64,000 bases of DNA from Chitinophagaceae bacterium (GTDB lineage Bacteria; Bacteroidota; Bacteroidia; Chitinophagales; Chitinophagaceae). Position numbers and translations under genes: made by a program. The stretch spans positions 1 through 64,000 of the forward strand of contig JAICXX010000006.1 in NCBI GenBank assembly GCA_025934485.1. The letters are read 5' to 3'. The stretch's first letter is position 1. Every line of letters begins with the position of its first letter. This document shows positions 1-9,537 of the stretch, piece by piece. Under the pieces are notes generated by a model. It searched no databases and was not told the DNA's origin. It worked only from the letters and a program-made list of their open reading frames with translations.

Positions 1-1056
1 GCGCTCTCGGCGGGCGGACAGCACTATGCCGATCTCTGTGTCGCGGCTTACCGCCAAAGCATAGCCGCCCACGCGCTGGTGGAGAGCCCAAAAGGGGGGC
101 TGCTATTCCTCAGCAAAGAGAATTTCTCCAATGGCTCGATCAATACCGTCGACGTCACGTATCCCTCGGCACCGCTCTACTTGGCCTACAACCCGCATTT
201 GCTGGAAGGGATGCTCAACGGTATCTTTTACTACAGCGAGAGCGGCGGGTGGAACAAGCCCTTTGCCGCGCACGATCTGGGCACGTATCCGATCGCGAAC
301 GGGCAGACCTATGGCGAGGGCATGCCGGTGGAAGAAAGCGGGAATATGATCCTGCTGACGGCGGGGATCACGCGCGCGGAGGGAAATATGGACTTTGCGC
401 GGAAGCATTGGGCTACGCTGACCACGTGGGCGCATTATCTCGAGGCAAATGGCTTCGACCCGGTGAACCAGCTTTGTACCGATGATTTTGCGGGGCACCT
501 GGCGCGCAACGCCAATCTTAGTGCGAAGGCGATCGTAGCGCTCGGCGCGTACGGCTGGATGGCGGGAAAACTGGGGATCGACACGGCGGCCGCGCGGTAC
601 AGCGCTATGGCGAAGGAGATGGCGAGGAAATGGATGGTGCTGGCGGATGCCGGCGATCACTATGCGCTGACCTTCGACAAAAAGGACAGCTGGAGCCAGA
701 AATACAATCTCGTATGGGACAAGCTCCTCAACCTGGGTATCTTTCCGGCCGAGGTCTACAACAAGGAAACCTCCTGGTATTTGCATCATCAGCAGAAATT
801 CGGGCTGCCCTTAGACAGCCGCAAGACGTACACCAAGTCGGATTGGATCTGCTGGAGCGCCACCCTGACGAACAATGCGGAAGACTTTCAGGCGCTCATC
901 GATCCGATCTATACTTATCTCACGGAAACGCCTACGCGGGTGCCGCTCAGCGACTGGCACGAGACCACCGATGGCCGGCAGGTAGGGTTCCAGGCACGGA
1001 GCGTGGTTGGCGGGTACTTTATGAAATTTTTGGACTATAAGTGGAACCGACAATAA
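1..1056 (+). CDS. GtaA-like glutaminase / DUF4965-DUF1793 six-hairpin protein, C-terminal part
   Basis: The reading frame is open from the first base, so the true start lies outside the window; 351 residues are visible. The segment with [10 protein letters not shown], followed by helical repeats ([15 protein letters not shown], then [17 protein letters not shown]), matches the C-terminal six-hairpin glycosidase-like domain of the secreted glutaminase A family (DUF4965/DUF1793). Bacteroidota carry many of these as exported proteins; some fungal members release glutamate from glutamine, but the substrate here is not shown by sequence. It converges on the EPS operon: its stop is 25 bases from the stop of the WcaJ-like gene. 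Family assignment is fairly sure, activity is inference. Confidence 0.8.
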   Translation, partial: ALSAGGQHYADLCVAAYRQSIAAHALVESPKGGLLFLSKENFSNGSINTVDVTYPSAPLYLAYNPHLLEGMLNGIFYYSESGGWNKPFAAHDLGTYPIANGQTYGEGMPVEESGNMILLTAGITRAEGNMDFARKHWATLTTWAHYLEANGFDPVNQLCTDDFAGHLARNANLSAKAIVALGAYGWMAGKLGIDTAAARYSAMAKEMARKWMVLADAGDHYALTFDKKDSWSQKYNLVWDKLLNLGIFPAEVYNKETSWYLHHQQKFGLPLDSRKTYTKSDWICWSATLTNNAEDFQALIDPIYTYLTETPTRVPLSDWHETTDGRQVGFQARSVVGGYFMKFLDYKWNRQ

Positions 1057-1081
1057 CGGACCGCGGCGCGGACCGGGGGCA

Positions 1082-2476
1082 TTAAAACGCATTCTGTTCC
1101 CGGCGGAAGAGATTGACGATGGTCATGAAGACGATACGAACGTCCAGCCAGAGGCTCCAGTTCTCGAGGTACCAGATGTCGTGCTCGATGCGTTTCTCCA
1201 TCTGGATGAGATCGCGGGTCTCGCCGCGGTAGCCGTTGACCTGGGCCCAGCCGGTGATGCCTGGTTTCACGAATTGCCGGAGCATGAAATGGTCTACCAG
1301 CTGCGAGTAGTCGCTGGTGTGTTTCAGCATATGCGGTCGGGGGCCTACGATGCTCATATCTCCCTTGAACACGTTGAGGAATTGCGGGAATTCGTCCAAA
1401 CTCGTCCGGCGCAGGAAGGCGCCCAGGCGGGTGATGCGCTTGTCATTGCGGGTAGCCTGCGTAAGATCCGCATTGGGGCTTGCGACCATGCTGCGGAACT
1501 TGAGACATTTGAAAGGCCGGTTGTTCTTCCCGCTGCGGGCCTGGACGAAGAAGATGGGGCCGCGGGATTCCAGCATGATCAGCAGGCCGATGAGGGGGAT
1601 CATCCAGCTCAGGATGAAGACGCACACCAGGGTGCTGACGAAGACGTCGAAGATGCGGCGGCGGATCTGGTTGCCGAGGTCCTCGAGCGGCTCGCGGCGT
1701 AACGAGAGAATGGGCATGTCTTCCAGGTAATCGATATACACCTGCTTTTTCATCATGAACGCACCCAGGTCCGGGACGATGCGGAAGCGGATGCAATTGC
1801 GTTCCGCGCCGCGGATCAGGTCGTACAGCGAGGCATTCTGTTCCGGCGCGATAGTGGAATAGATCTCCGTGACCCCATAGCGCTGGCATTCTTCCAGCAC
1901 GCCGCTGATGCCGGCCAGGATGGGGTAGTTGGTAATTTCCCGAACGTTCTCCTGGTCTTCGCAAAAACCCACGACGCGGGAATTGATGCTTTGGTTCTCC
2001 AGGTAGTGCACCAGCTTTTTGGCCACGGGGTTGTAGCCTAGGACCACGATCTTCCGCATGAGGTAGTCTTTCTTCCGGAAATATTGATAGATCAGCAGGA
2101 AGAGGAAGCGGTTGGCCAGCAGCAGCACGCCGATACCCGTGAGCTGCATGACGATGAAGGTCCGCGAGATCACGATCTGGTGAAAGAAGTAGAGATAGAG
2201 CGTGACGAAGCCGATGAAATAGAGGAACGCGTTCATCGACCGGCGGGCAAAGGTCTCGAAGTTGACGATGGTCTTGCTGCTGTAGACGCCGCTGAGCGAG
2301 GTGATCAGGATCCAGCAGATGTTCATAAAATACAGGAAGTAGTCATACTCGAGCACGGCCGTGATGGCCAGGCTTCGGCGAAACAGCATCTGCGAGAAGA
2401 AAAAGATAAAATTGATGACCGCCAGGTCCAGTACCACCAGGGTGATCTGGAGATGATTCAGAAACCTGTTGTTCAT
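1082..2476 (-). CDS. Undecaprenyl-phosphate sugar phosphotransferase (WcaJ-like polyprenyl glycosylphosphotransferase)
   Basis: Predicted to start the EPS repeat unit by moving a sugar-1-phosphate (often glucose-1-P) from a nucleotide sugar onto undecaprenyl phosphate at the inner membrane. The 464 residues match the usual family length. There are four N-terminal membrane helices, a central nucleotide-binding-like domain (begins KIVVLGYNPVAKKL), a fifth membrane segment near residues 275-305, and the C-terminal catalytic domain with KCLKFRSM, SLDEFPQFLNVFKGDMSIVGPRP and KPGITGWAQVNGYRG. It is the last gene of the minus-strand EPS operon, 35 bases after the preceding glycosyltransferase. The sugar specificity (glucose or galactose) cannot be read from the sequence. 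Confidence 0.9.
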   Translation of the reverse strand: MNNRFLNHLQITLVVLDLAVINFIFFFSQMLFRRSLAITAVLEYDYFLYFMNICWILITSLSGVYSSKTIVNFETFARRSMNAFLYFIGFVTLYLYFFHQIVISRTFIVMQLTGIGVLLLANRFLFLLIYQYFRKKDYLMRKIVVLGYNPVAKKLVHYLENQSINSRVVGFCEDQENVREITNYPILAGISGVLEECQRYGVTEIYSTIAPEQNASLYDLIRGAERNCIRFRIVPDLGAFMMKKQVYIDYLEDMPILSLRREPLEDLGNQIRRRIFDVFVSTLVCVFILSWMIPLIGLLIMLESRGPIFFVQARSGKNNRPFKCLKFRSMVASPNADLTQATRNDKRITRLGAFLRRTSLDEFPQFLNVFKGDMSIVGPRPHMLKHTSDYSQLVDHFMLRQFVKPGITGWAQVNGYRGETRDLIQMEKRIEHDIWYLENWSLWLDVRIVFMTIVNLFRREQNAF

Positions 2477-2511
2477 AGCGGAAAATTTTAAAAGGTTTAT
2501 TTGAGGTACGT

Positions 2512-3657
2512 TCAGGCCGTGAGCAATGTGCGAAGGAAGGCTTTTTCGGCATGGTCTTCCACGAAACGCTGGAACCCCCGCACCGGCAGCGGATGCCGTT
2601 CGGCGCGGGACATGGCGCCGGCGATACTCTCGACGTCTTCGGGGTCGACGGCATAGCCGAGTTCATATTCCTGGTTAAGTGCGCCGAGCAGTCCGCAGTC
2701 CGGTACGATGCAGGTCTTCCGGTGTTGCGCCGCCTTGCCCATGAGTCCGCTGGAACAGTAGAACTTGCTGTAGCAGAGCAGGATGGTGCCGGCATCGCGG
2801 AAATAGCCGTCGACGTAGCTTTCATCGACGAACTCATCGAGGACGATGAGCCGTTTGGCAGGGTCGGTGTTCATGACGAAGCTATTGACGGCGGCATCGA
2901 ACTCCTGGCGATAGTCGCCCCGGACCTTGCCGGCGATCAACAGCACGGTATCGCCGGAGAACCGGGATTGTCTGTAGGCGGCAACGATATTGGGGATATT
3001 CTTCCGCGCCCCCATGGCCCCAAAGGCCAATAAGATGTGCGTCGAGGCCGGGATGTTGAACTGCTTGCGGATGGACAGCGAGCGGTCGGCAGCGCCGGTG
3101 GTGCTGAATACCGGGTCCGGCAGATAGCGGAACCAGGAAGGATAGCGCGTCCCCGCAGCGCGGTCGTTGAGCAGGAAAAGCGGTTCGACCTTCCTGTTCA
3201 TCCTCAGCACCTGGAATAAGGCCCGCTTCTTCCAGCGATAGAGCAGCGACCGGAGGCTGGTCCTGAAACCGCCGGAGCGGGTCGGGATCTGGTGAAAGGG
3301 ACGGAAATAGATGCCGGTGATCTGGAACTGCGGCCGGCTGAGCCCGATGGCGATCTGATAGCTATCGATCTCCAGAAAGATCACGCGTCCGACGCCATTC
3401 TCCACCGCGAATTGTTCGATATAGCGGTATTCCCGGAATTTGGCCTGCAGGCTCCCGTATTCATTGGGACGAAGCTTTTCTTCGGATACGAGGGAAATGC
3501 GCCCGTCGTCTGCGATGCCGTTGCACAAACCGGCCGCTTTTTCATTGAACAGAAAGAGACAATCCTGGCGATCCCGGAAATAGGTCAGGATCGAATTTAC
3601 GAACGCGATGTGGTGGCCGTTATCATACACGTTCAAGTCGCAAATCAACGTCTTCAT
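2512..3657 (-). CDS. Glycosyltransferase, GT-B fold, GT4-like
   Basis: A 381-residue protein with no signal peptide. The C-terminal half looks like a GT-B nucleotide-sugar binding domain: LLAFGAMGARKNIPNIVAAY, then LLIAGKV, then a region CSSGLMGKAAQHRKTC in the place where GT4 enzymes have the E-x7-E loop and the 'EAMA' motif. The typical acidic pair is not obvious, so it is a divergent member. It probably adds one sugar of the EPS repeat unit on the cytoplasmic side. Its start overlaps the end of the upstream GT4 gene by 35 bases, which points to translational coupling. Donor and acceptor are unknown. Confidence 0.7.
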   Translation of the reverse strand: MKTLICDLNVYDNGHHIAFVNSILTYFRDRQDCLFLFNEKAAGLCNGIADDGRISLVSEEKLRPNEYGSLQAKFREYRYIEQFAVENGVGRVIFLEIDSYQIAIGLSRPQFQITGIYFRPFHQIPTRSGGFRTSLRSLLYRWKKRALFQVLRMNRKVEPLFLLNDRAAGTRYPSWFRYLPDPVFSTTGAADRSLSIRKQFNIPASTHILLAFGAMGARKNIPNIVAAYRQSRFSGDTVLLIAGKVRGDYRQEFDAAVNSFVMNTDPAKRLIVLDEFVDESYVDGYFRDAGTILLCYSKFYCSSGLMGKAAQHRKTCIVPDCGLLGALNQEYELGYAVDPEDVESIAGAMSRAERHPLPVRGFQRFVEDHAEKAFLRTLLTA

Positions 3658-4903
3658 GTAGCAGCAAAGATTTGATATCCTGCAAAATTTTTTGTCTTCT
3701 TGTTTCCCAGTTGAATCCGCGTGCGTAGCGGACGGCGTTCTCGCTCATCGCGGCGACACGTTGTGGGTCACGGATAAGATCGCGGATCGAACCCGCGACG
3801 TTTTGTTGCATGTCGTCCAATGTACCTGTCACCGGGATCTTGATGCCGGTCTCGTCCGTGATCAGGATCGACGCGCCGAACTGGTCGAGGGCGATCACCG
3901 GTACGCCTTGTGAAAAGGCTTCCATGATCTGGAGACCGGCGCTGTCCCGATAGCTGAGAAAGAGCAGCACGTCCGCCCCGCGGTAATACTGCAATAATTG
4001 CTCCTGGCTTTTCTGTCCGACAAACTGGATGGTGTCTTCCAATCCATGGTCTTTGATGAACCGCAGCGTTTTCTCCCGCAGGGGGCCGTCGCCTACCATC
4101 GTGAGGATAAAGGCTTCGTCTTTCAACAAAAGCGCCGTATTGAGAAGGATCTCGATCCCTTTGCGGGGAATAAGGCGCCCGACCCACAGGGCCGAGATGC
4201 GCTGTCCCGTTCTTCTTCGCTCTCTTGGCGGTGTGGAAAGGAAGCGGTCGTCGAGCACCGTATCCACCAGGAGCTGCGCTTTATTTCTGGCGTCGCCTGG
4301 AAGATGCGCACGGGTTGCCGTCCAGGTCTCCCAGTTCGAGCAATAGATAAGCGAGGCCCTGGCCATCGTCCCTTTGAAATGCGCGTTGAAGCGATAGAAC
4401 AATGTGCTTACGAGGTTGCGGATGCTTTCCATGTGGCGGGCCTTTCCCATGAGCGGATAGAAGACTTTGTTGGTCACCTGCCCACCGCCCACGGGGCCGA
4501 AGAGGATGGGGCAACGGAGCTCGTACAGGGGAGAGCCGAATTGCAGGCTGCCATAGGTAACATGGTGGGCAAAATCGACCTCCTCTTTGATCCGGCGGAT
4601 GCGTTTGACGGCGGCCCGCAGCCAAAGCCAGTAATGCAGATGGATGCCGCCCACCGGGATGAAGTGTAGCTTGTCGAGACGGAAGGGCATACGGACAACC
4701 TCCAGGGTCACGTTTCGGATCTTCAGCTCTTCCAGCGCCGCGGCTACACGGTCACTGTCCGTTGCCGACGTCACCAGTATAACGTGACGAAAGCTCATTG
4801 CATGGAGCAGGAGATAGTTCCAGCCATAGCGGGGTTCGGACCCGCGATCGGGACAGCAGGCATAAGCGGACAAGAGAAGGGTAGATATGCTGTGATCAGG
4901 CAT
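3623..4903 (-). CDS. Glycosyltransferase family 4 (EPS locus)
   Basis: A 426-residue retaining-type GT4 protein. The N-terminal Rossmann domain starts LLLSAYACCPDRGSEP, a form of the GGSE-type loop. The C-terminal domain carries ALWVGRLIPRKGIEILL, MVGDGPLREKTL, VQFVGQKSQEQL-like spacing and RDSAGLQIMEAFSQGVPVIA, the family's E-x7-E nucleotide-sugar site. It is expected to elongate the lipid-linked EPS repeat unit in the cytoplasm. The gene ends inside the next gene (35-base overlap) and starts 12 bases after the stop of the WecG/TagA gene. Family is certain, the sugar transferred is not. Confidence 0.88.
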   Translation of the reverse strand: MPDHSISTLLLSAYACCPDRGSEPRYGWNYLLLHAMSFRHVILVTSATDSDRVAAALEELKIRNVTLEVVRMPFRLDKLHFIPVGGIHLHYWLWLRAAVKRIRRIKEEVDFAHHVTYGSLQFGSPLYELRCPILFGPVGGGQVTNKVFYPLMGKARHMESIRNLVSTLFYRFNAHFKGTMARASLIYCSNWETWTATRAHLPGDARNKAQLLVDTVLDDRFLSTPPRERRRTGQRISALWVGRLIPRKGIEILLNTALLLKDEAFILTMVGDGPLREKTLRFIKDHGLEDTIQFVGQKSQEQLLQYYRGADVLLFLSYRDSAGLQIMEAFSQGVPVIALDQFGASILITDETGIKIPVTGTLDDMQQNVAGSIRDLIRDPQRVAAMSENAVRYARGFNWETRRQKILQDIKSLLLHEDVDLRLERV

Positions 4904-4915
4904 TGGGTAAAAAAA

Positions 4916-5692
4916 TTAGTTCATCTCGTGGGGTTCAAATTTCTTCGTGAATGTTTTGGTCACCAGTTCGCGGCTTAGCAGGTAGAGGAAGACCGAGTTA
5001 GTCACGAAATACCGTTTGAACAAGCGGCGGGGTTCCTGCAGCAGACGGAACAACCATTCGAGACCGGCATTCTGCATCCATTTGGGGGCACGTTTCTGCA
5101 TGCCGATGAGGACGGGTAAGGCGCCGCCGATACCGATCATCACCGCGTTGACGCGACCGGCCATATTGGCCATCCACTGTTCCTGTTTGGGGCAACCTAA
5201 TACAACGAACAGCAATTTGGCGCCGGAGCTGTTGATGCGTTCGATGGTTCGCTCTTCTTCTTCTGGTGTGAGATCGCGGAATGGCGGACTGTACAATCCC
5301 TTGATGTGGAGGTTGGGATAGTTGCGGTCCAGGTAGTTCTGTGTCCGGGACAGCAGGGTCTCCGTGCCGCCGTAGATGTATACCGGCGTCTGATTCTGTT
5401 CCGACTGTTTCAGCAAGGCAGGGAGGATGTCCATGCCTGCGACGCGATCCTGTTTGATGCCGTGCAGCAAACGCAACGCCCAGGTGAGCGGTTTGCCGTC
5501 GGGCGTCACCAGACCGGCGTGACGGACCTTTTCTGAAAAAGATTTGTTCCAGAACGCTTCTACCACCATGTGGACATTGGCGACATAGATGTACTGGCTT
5601 CTGCCTGTGGAGGCTGAATTCATGATGTACTCGATGTAGTCCTGGTACTTGCCCACGCTAATGGGGAAGTTGAAGATCTGCATTGTTTTCAT
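4916..5692 (-). CDS. WecG/TagA/CpsF family glycosyltransferase (GT26)
   Basis: A 258-residue protein, the normal size for GT26. Hallmarks are VTPDGKPLTWALRL (the TPDG motif), VAGMDILPALL, YIYGGTETLL, LLFVVLGCPKQEQWM and a GIGGALPVLIG stretch. Characterised members (WecG, TagA) transfer N-acetylmannosaminuronic acid or N-acetylmannosamine to an undecaprenyl-PP-GlcNAc acceptor. Other Bacteroidota GT26 members in EPS loci have unknown donors. The start is ambiguous between ATG at 5692 and ATG at 5683; both overlap the end of the upstream GT4 gene. No UDP-ManNAc-forming epimerase gene is in the locus, so the donor must come from elsewhere if it is ManNAc. Confidence 0.88.
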   Translation of the reverse strand: MKTMQIFNFPISVGKYQDYIEYIMNSASTGRSQYIYVANVHMVVEAFWNKSFSEKVRHAGLVTPDGKPLTWALRLLHGIKQDRVAGMDILPALLKQSEQNQTPVYIYGGTETLLSRTQNYLDRNYPNLHIKGLYSPPFRDLTPEEEERTIERINSSGAKLLFVVLGCPKQEQWMANMAGRVNAVMIGIGGALPVLIGMQKRAPKWMQNAGLEWLFRLLQEPRRLFKRYFVTNSVFLYLLSRELVTKTFTKKFEPHEMN

Positions 5693-6860
5693 GTAACACC
5701 GATTTATAAATGTTAGATAATAAGCGGAGATTGGTTTGGGGAGTATAGTGCTTGTAATAGAGGTCCCGGGCGTTGCGGGAGAAGGTTTGGCGGGTGATTT
5801 CGGGGAGCTGATTAAAATATTGGATCTTCTGGCGGAGGTCAGGGACGGAGCCGGTGCGGAAATGCAAACCGTTAAAGCCTTCGATGATCAATTCAGCGGG
5901 TGAGCCGGTATCCGGGCCGATCACCGGGGTGCCGCAGGCAAAGGCCTCGACCATCACGAGGCCGAACTGTTCGAACCCGATGGTGGTGAAGACAAGGGCC
6001 TGGCAATGATGCAAATATCTGATGATCTGTTGTTTATCCTGGTGACCGAGGTAATGGATATTCGGGTAATCGGCTGCGCAGGTCTCTACTTCCCCGCGCA
6101 GCGGTCCGTCACCGATGATCCGCAGGGTGAACGGACTGTTGCGGAAGGCATCGAGCAGCAGGCTGATGCCTTTTTCCGGTGAGAGGCGGCCGACGAAGAG
6201 AAAGTCTTTGCGATGTCCCGCCTTGTCGGGTGCGGCGAGTCCCGGGTCGTTGGGGTCGATGCCGGCAAAGAAATTCGGTTTGACCGCGATGCGATCCGGT
6301 TCGATGTGGAGGAGGCTGTCGACGAGCATCTGCCGGGCGGGGCCGGTGAGACAGATCAGCCTGTCGATCCGTTGCCAGGTGCCGAGGAAATAGTGCAGCC
6401 GGGTGCCGGTGAGGAGCCAGCCGGTGTTGAAGGCCGAGTCCCGGTAGATGCGGCGGCGGATGGCCTCGAGCGGGAAGACGCGGGACATGCAGTCGAGAAA
6501 AATTTCATTCTTAACAAAGAGGAAACTCGAAGGACAGAGGATGCGGAAGTTATGAATGGTATGCACCACGGGAACGCGGCTCCAACGTGCCGCGACGAAA
6601 ACGGCGGGGGAAGCGGCGAAGAACCAGTTGTGCACATGGACGACATCGGGTTTGAACCGGCGGATGGCCCGGCAGGTCTTCCAGAAGGATACGGGGTTGA
6701 AAAAGAAGACCAGGAATTTAAGTGCGGCATATTTCCGGTTGCTGAAGAGCAGGGACTGCGTTTCCCAGCCGGCTTCCTGGATCAGGCGCAGCTCGTCTTC
6801 ATACACGGTGTCTTCACCGCCGCGCTGGATATAGTAGGTATGGATATACAGGATCTTCAT
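5658..6860 (-). CDS. Glycosyltransferase family 4 (EPS locus)
   Basis: A 400-residue GT4 enzyme starting MKILYIHTYY with the glycine-rich loop QRGGEDTV just after. The acceptor domain has VVHVHNWF and PVVHTIHNFRILCPS, typical of GT4 proteins in O-antigen and EPS loci. The donor domain has FLFVGRLSPEKGISLLLDAF, IIGDGPLRGEVE and FEQFGLVMVEAFACGTPVIG with the E-x7-E pair. It likely adds one sugar to the growing lipid-linked unit. It overlaps the next gene by 35 bases and follows the deacetylase gene with a single-base gap, so it is clearly in the operon. Confidence 0.9.
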   Translation of the reverse strand: MKILYIHTYYIQRGGEDTVYEDELRLIQEAGWETQSLLFSNRKYAALKFLVFFFNPVSFWKTCRAIRRFKPDVVHVHNWFFAASPAVFVAARWSRVPVVHTIHNFRILCPSSFLFVKNEIFLDCMSRVFPLEAIRRRIYRDSAFNTGWLLTGTRLHYFLGTWQRIDRLICLTGPARQMLVDSLLHIEPDRIAVKPNFFAGIDPNDPGLAAPDKAGHRKDFLFVGRLSPEKGISLLLDAFRNSPFTLRIIGDGPLRGEVETCAADYPNIHYLGHQDKQQIIRYLHHCQALVFTTIGFEQFGLVMVEAFACGTPVIGPDTGSPAELIIEGFNGLHFRTGSVPDLRQKIQYFNQLPEITRQTFSRNARDLYYKHYTPQTNLRLLSNIYKSVLHENNADLQLPH

Positions 6861-6861
6861 G

Positions 6862-7572
6862 TCAGGAGGTTTTTGCGAGTTGTCCGTTCTCTACATAGGT
6901 GAACCCGGGGAGCGTGCTGATCGCCGAGAAGATATCTTCCAGCCGGGCCCAGTACCGATGGTCTTCGATCTCCCACGAATGGCCCCAGAGATGGAGGCAG
7001 CCGCCATGTGTTGCGATGAATTCGAGATAGTGGTCGACCAGGCGGCAGGTGTCGGCGGCAAAACGGGAGTTGATCCAGAGCCGGAGATTGCGGATACGGC
7101 CGCGTTTGAGCAGATGTTTGAACAGGGTCAGCGGCGGATGATCGAACATCTGGATGGTGGTAGGAAGGACGCCCGTCTTTTGAACCGGTGACAGGAGTTC
7201 CACGGTGCGTACGACTCTGAACCCGGCGGCATAGATCTCGGCAAGCGAGCGTTTCGAATACGCCCCATAGGGGGGGCAGAAGGACACGGGGTCTTTTTGC
7301 AGCAACGATCGTAACCATTGGAAGCTACCGTTAATCTCCGCGTGGGCTTCGCTCGCGGAGAGCCGGCGCAGGTTACGGTGCCCGAGGGTATGGCCGCCGA
7401 TCTCGAAGGAATGTCCGAGCTCGGCGATCTCCGTCTCGTTCATGACCCGGTGTCCCGGATTCTGCTGTGGTATATAAAACGTACCCTTAAGGTTGTACTT
7501 CCCCAGGAGATCGGCGAGACGCCGGTCGCAGGGATGTCCATCGTCCCAGCTGGTCGTGATGTATCTTGTCAT
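6862..7572 (-). CDS. Polysaccharide deacetylase (NodB-homology, CE4-like)
   Basis: A 236-residue NodB-fold protein. Motif 1 is TSWDDGHPCD (the catalytic and metal-binding Asp pair), motif 2 is GGHTLGH (metal-binding His pair), and FCPPYGAYSKRS is motif 3. No signal peptide is seen, so it may act on a cytoplasmic lipid-linked intermediate or a precursor rather than on the finished polymer; that is inference. CE4 enzymes remove N-acetyl groups from hexosamines, so the repeat unit may contain an N-acetylated sugar. Its start codon shares one base with the stop of the upstream GT2 gene (TGATG), indicating translational coupling. Confidence 0.85.
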   Translation of the reverse strand: MTRYITTSWDDGHPCDRRLADLLGKYNLKGTFYIPQQNPGHRVMNETEIAELGHSFEIGGHTLGHRNLRRLSASEAHAEINGSFQWLRSLLQKDPVSFCPPYGAYSKRSLAEIYAAGFRVVRTVELLSPVQKTGVLPTTIQMFDHPPLTLFKHLLKRGRIRNLRLWINSRFAADTCRLVDHYLEFIATHGGCLHLWGHSWEIEDHRYWARLEDIFSAISTLPGFTYVENGQLAKTS

Positions 7573-8345
7573 CAGGCGGTGGTTGCTTTCAGAAAAAGAC
7601 GGTATGGCTTGAGCAGGTTGCGGCTCAGGGAATACAGGTTCCGGTTGAGCGGGCTTTCTTCGTTGAGCCGGATGAGGCCATTGTGCCGGTTGAAGATGCG
7701 GATGCCTTCGCGGAGACGCTGGATACGCCCACCAGGGGTGTCCATGGATTTGTTGGCGCCCTGCCAGCGGAATACGGCGAAACAGGTTTTCAGGTATTGG
7801 AGGCGGTAGTTATGATACAGGAGGTTGGCGGCAAATTCCTGGTCCATGCAATAGTGCAGATCCTCGCAGATAGCGACTCCTTCCATGACCTTCCGTTTGA
7901 AAAAGAAGCACTCCGAGGAGATAAAGGCATGGAACAACGAGAGGAATCTCGCCGGCCGGTGCGACCGGTAGTGTTTGACGATGTGTCCGTCGATATCGCA
8001 AAATTGCAGATCCGAGTAGACGCCGTCGACAGCGGGGTCGGTAAGTGCGTCTGCGGCGGCCTGAAAGGCTCCCGGCAGATAGAAATCGTCGCAATTCAGC
8101 CACGCCAGGACTTCACCGGTGGCGAGGTGGAAACCTTTGTTCAGGGCATGGCTCTGACCCCGATCCGGTTCGGAGATCCAGCGGACATGCGGATATCGGC
8201 GCAAGACCTCGAGGGTATTGTCGGTCGAGCAGTTGTCGACGACGATATGCTCGAAATCCGGATAGCCCTGCACGAGCACGGAGTGGATGGCTTCCTCAAT
8301 GAATTGCCCTTGATTGAAGGAAGGCGTTATAATGGAAATCTTCAT
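7572..8345 (-). CDS. Glycosyltransferase family 2 (EPS locus)
   Basis: A 257-residue GT-A enzyme. The start [49 protein letters not shown], and WLNCDDFYLPG (the DxD-like metal site) are the standard GT2 blocks. Inverting transfer from a nucleotide sugar onto the lipid-linked intermediate is expected. There are no membrane helices, so it should work on the cytoplasmic face. It overlaps the polymerase gene upstream by 50 bases and is coupled to the deacetylase downstream. Family is certain, donor unknown. Confidence 0.92.
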   Translation of the reverse strand: MKISIITPSFNQGQFIEEAIHSVLVQGYPDFEHIVVDNCSTDNTLEVLRRYPHVRWISEPDRGQSHALNKGFHLATGEVLAWLNCDDFYLPGAFQAAADALTDPAVDGVYSDLQFCDIDGHIVKHYRSHRPARFLSLFHAFISSECFFFKRKVMEGVAICEDLHYCMDQEFAANLLYHNYRLQYLKTCFAVFRWQGANKSMDTPGGRIQRLREGIRIFNRHNGLIRLNEESPLNRNLYSLSRNLLKPYRLFLKATTA

Positions 8346-9537
8346 GTACTAATGATTCTTTTGATCGATGGATGGTAGCCAGCCGGCATGAGTAGCCGCA
8401 GAGGAAAAAGATCAGGAAGAACTGAAAATGGTAGGAGGGGATGTTCTCGATGAACATGATCAGGAATTCCGTGAGGATATAGATGGCGATCATAAAGGCC
8501 GTGCGGCTGGTATGGCGGCTGAATAGGCCTTTGTGGATCGCGGCTATCAGGGGCGTGGTGTACAAAAAGAAAAATACGAGCCCGCCTTTGATCAGGCATT
8601 CCAGGAAGCCGACCTCGACGCTGAAGCGGTAGTAGAAATCGCCGCTGAAATCGTGGTTGGCCGTTCGTAGCCAGAGGAAGTAGGGGCTGAAATAATCTCC
8701 CTGGAAGCCACGCCCGAAAATGATATCCCTGGTGTTCATGTCACCGAAGACCTCGTTGAAAAGGAAGGTCCGGGTATCTTCGTCGTCGAAGTTCTTCACG
8801 TGGATAATGCCTTTGAAGTATTCGAGCCAGTCCCCGAGATTCGTGAGGAACTGATAGAGCAGCCAGGCGGCAACGACGATCATGACGAGTTTCAGCGGCC
8901 GCCAGCGTTTGACGAAGCTCATGGCGACCAGCAGGCCGAAGAAGAGCATGATCCGGAGGATGATGGTGCGGGATTCCGACTGCTGACTGAAGAGCATGCT
9001 GAGGACGATCAGCAGCAGGACGAAGAGGCGGTATTTGCGGTAAACGATCGCAAAGATCGCCAGCGGCGCCACGACATAGCAGCAGGCGAGACCCTGGGTA
9101 TAGATATTCGTACCCTGGATGGGGACGATGAAGAAAAAGACGAACAGCAGGCCGGTGCCCAGCAGGAAGTTTACGAATTGTTTTTCATTTTCCGTTTGAT
9201 ACCCGATGCGGAAGGCGAGGACGGGGACGACGGCCAGCGCCGCCAGCGGGTGGTTAAGCTCGGTGACCAGGCTGAACCGGGGATTCCGCAGGTCTACGAC
9301 GAGGTTGTAAAGGATAAAGATGGTGAACAGGAACATCCAGGGTTTGTACCAGGATGGCATGGCCAGGTCCGTAGGTTGTGCGGGGCGTTTGAAGTAAAAA
9401 AGATAGAGCTGCCAGAGCGAGAGGCCCATGAAGATCACATAGACGACACGTTTGTAATAATACAAGTGCGGGTCATCGAAGAAGATCGTCGCTACGAGCA
9501 CAAAGCCCAGGAGGAGTGTTAGATTGAACTTGTTCAT
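8296..9537 (-). CDS. Wzy-like EPS polymerase / O-antigen ligase-like membrane protein
   Basis: A 413-residue protein with about ten hydrophobic segments spread over the whole length and a long periplasm-like loop (roughly residues 240-310, including [16 protein letters not shown]). That layout, together with its place in an EPS locus that also has a flippase and a Wzc, fits the Wzy polymerase that joins repeat units in the periplasm. Wzy proteins share little sequence, so the call rests on topology and context; an O-antigen ligase is the alternative. The start overlaps the acyltransferase stop by 4 bases (ATGA) and its end runs 50 bases into the GT2 gene. Confidence 0.72.
   Translation of the reverse strand: MNKFNLTLLLGFVLVATIFFDDPHLYYYKRVVYVIFMGLSLWQLYLFYFKRPAQPTDLAMPSWYKPWMFLFTIFILYNLVVDLRNPRFSLVTELNHPLAALAVVPVLAFRIGYQTENEKQFVNFLLGTGLLFVFFFIVPIQGTNIYTQGLACCYVVAPLAIFAIVYRKYRLFVLLLIVLSMLFSQQSESRTIILRIMLFFGLLVAMSFVKRWRPLKLVMIVVAAWLLYQFLTNLGDWLEYFKGIIHVKNFDDEDTRTFLFNEVFGDMNTRDIIFGRGFQGDYFSPYFLWLRTANHDFSGDFYYRFSVEVGFLECLIKGGLVFFFLYTTPLIAAIHKGLFSRHTSRTAFMIAIYILTEFLIMFIENIPSYHFQFFLIFFLCGYSCRLATIHRSKESLVHEDFHYNAFLQSRAIH

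Noticed and set aside
1054..1082. GC-rich hairpin between the glutaminase and WcaJ-like genes as terminator
   Set aside because: CCGCGG/CGCGG pairing is short and no T-run follows on either strand, so a terminator call is not supported.
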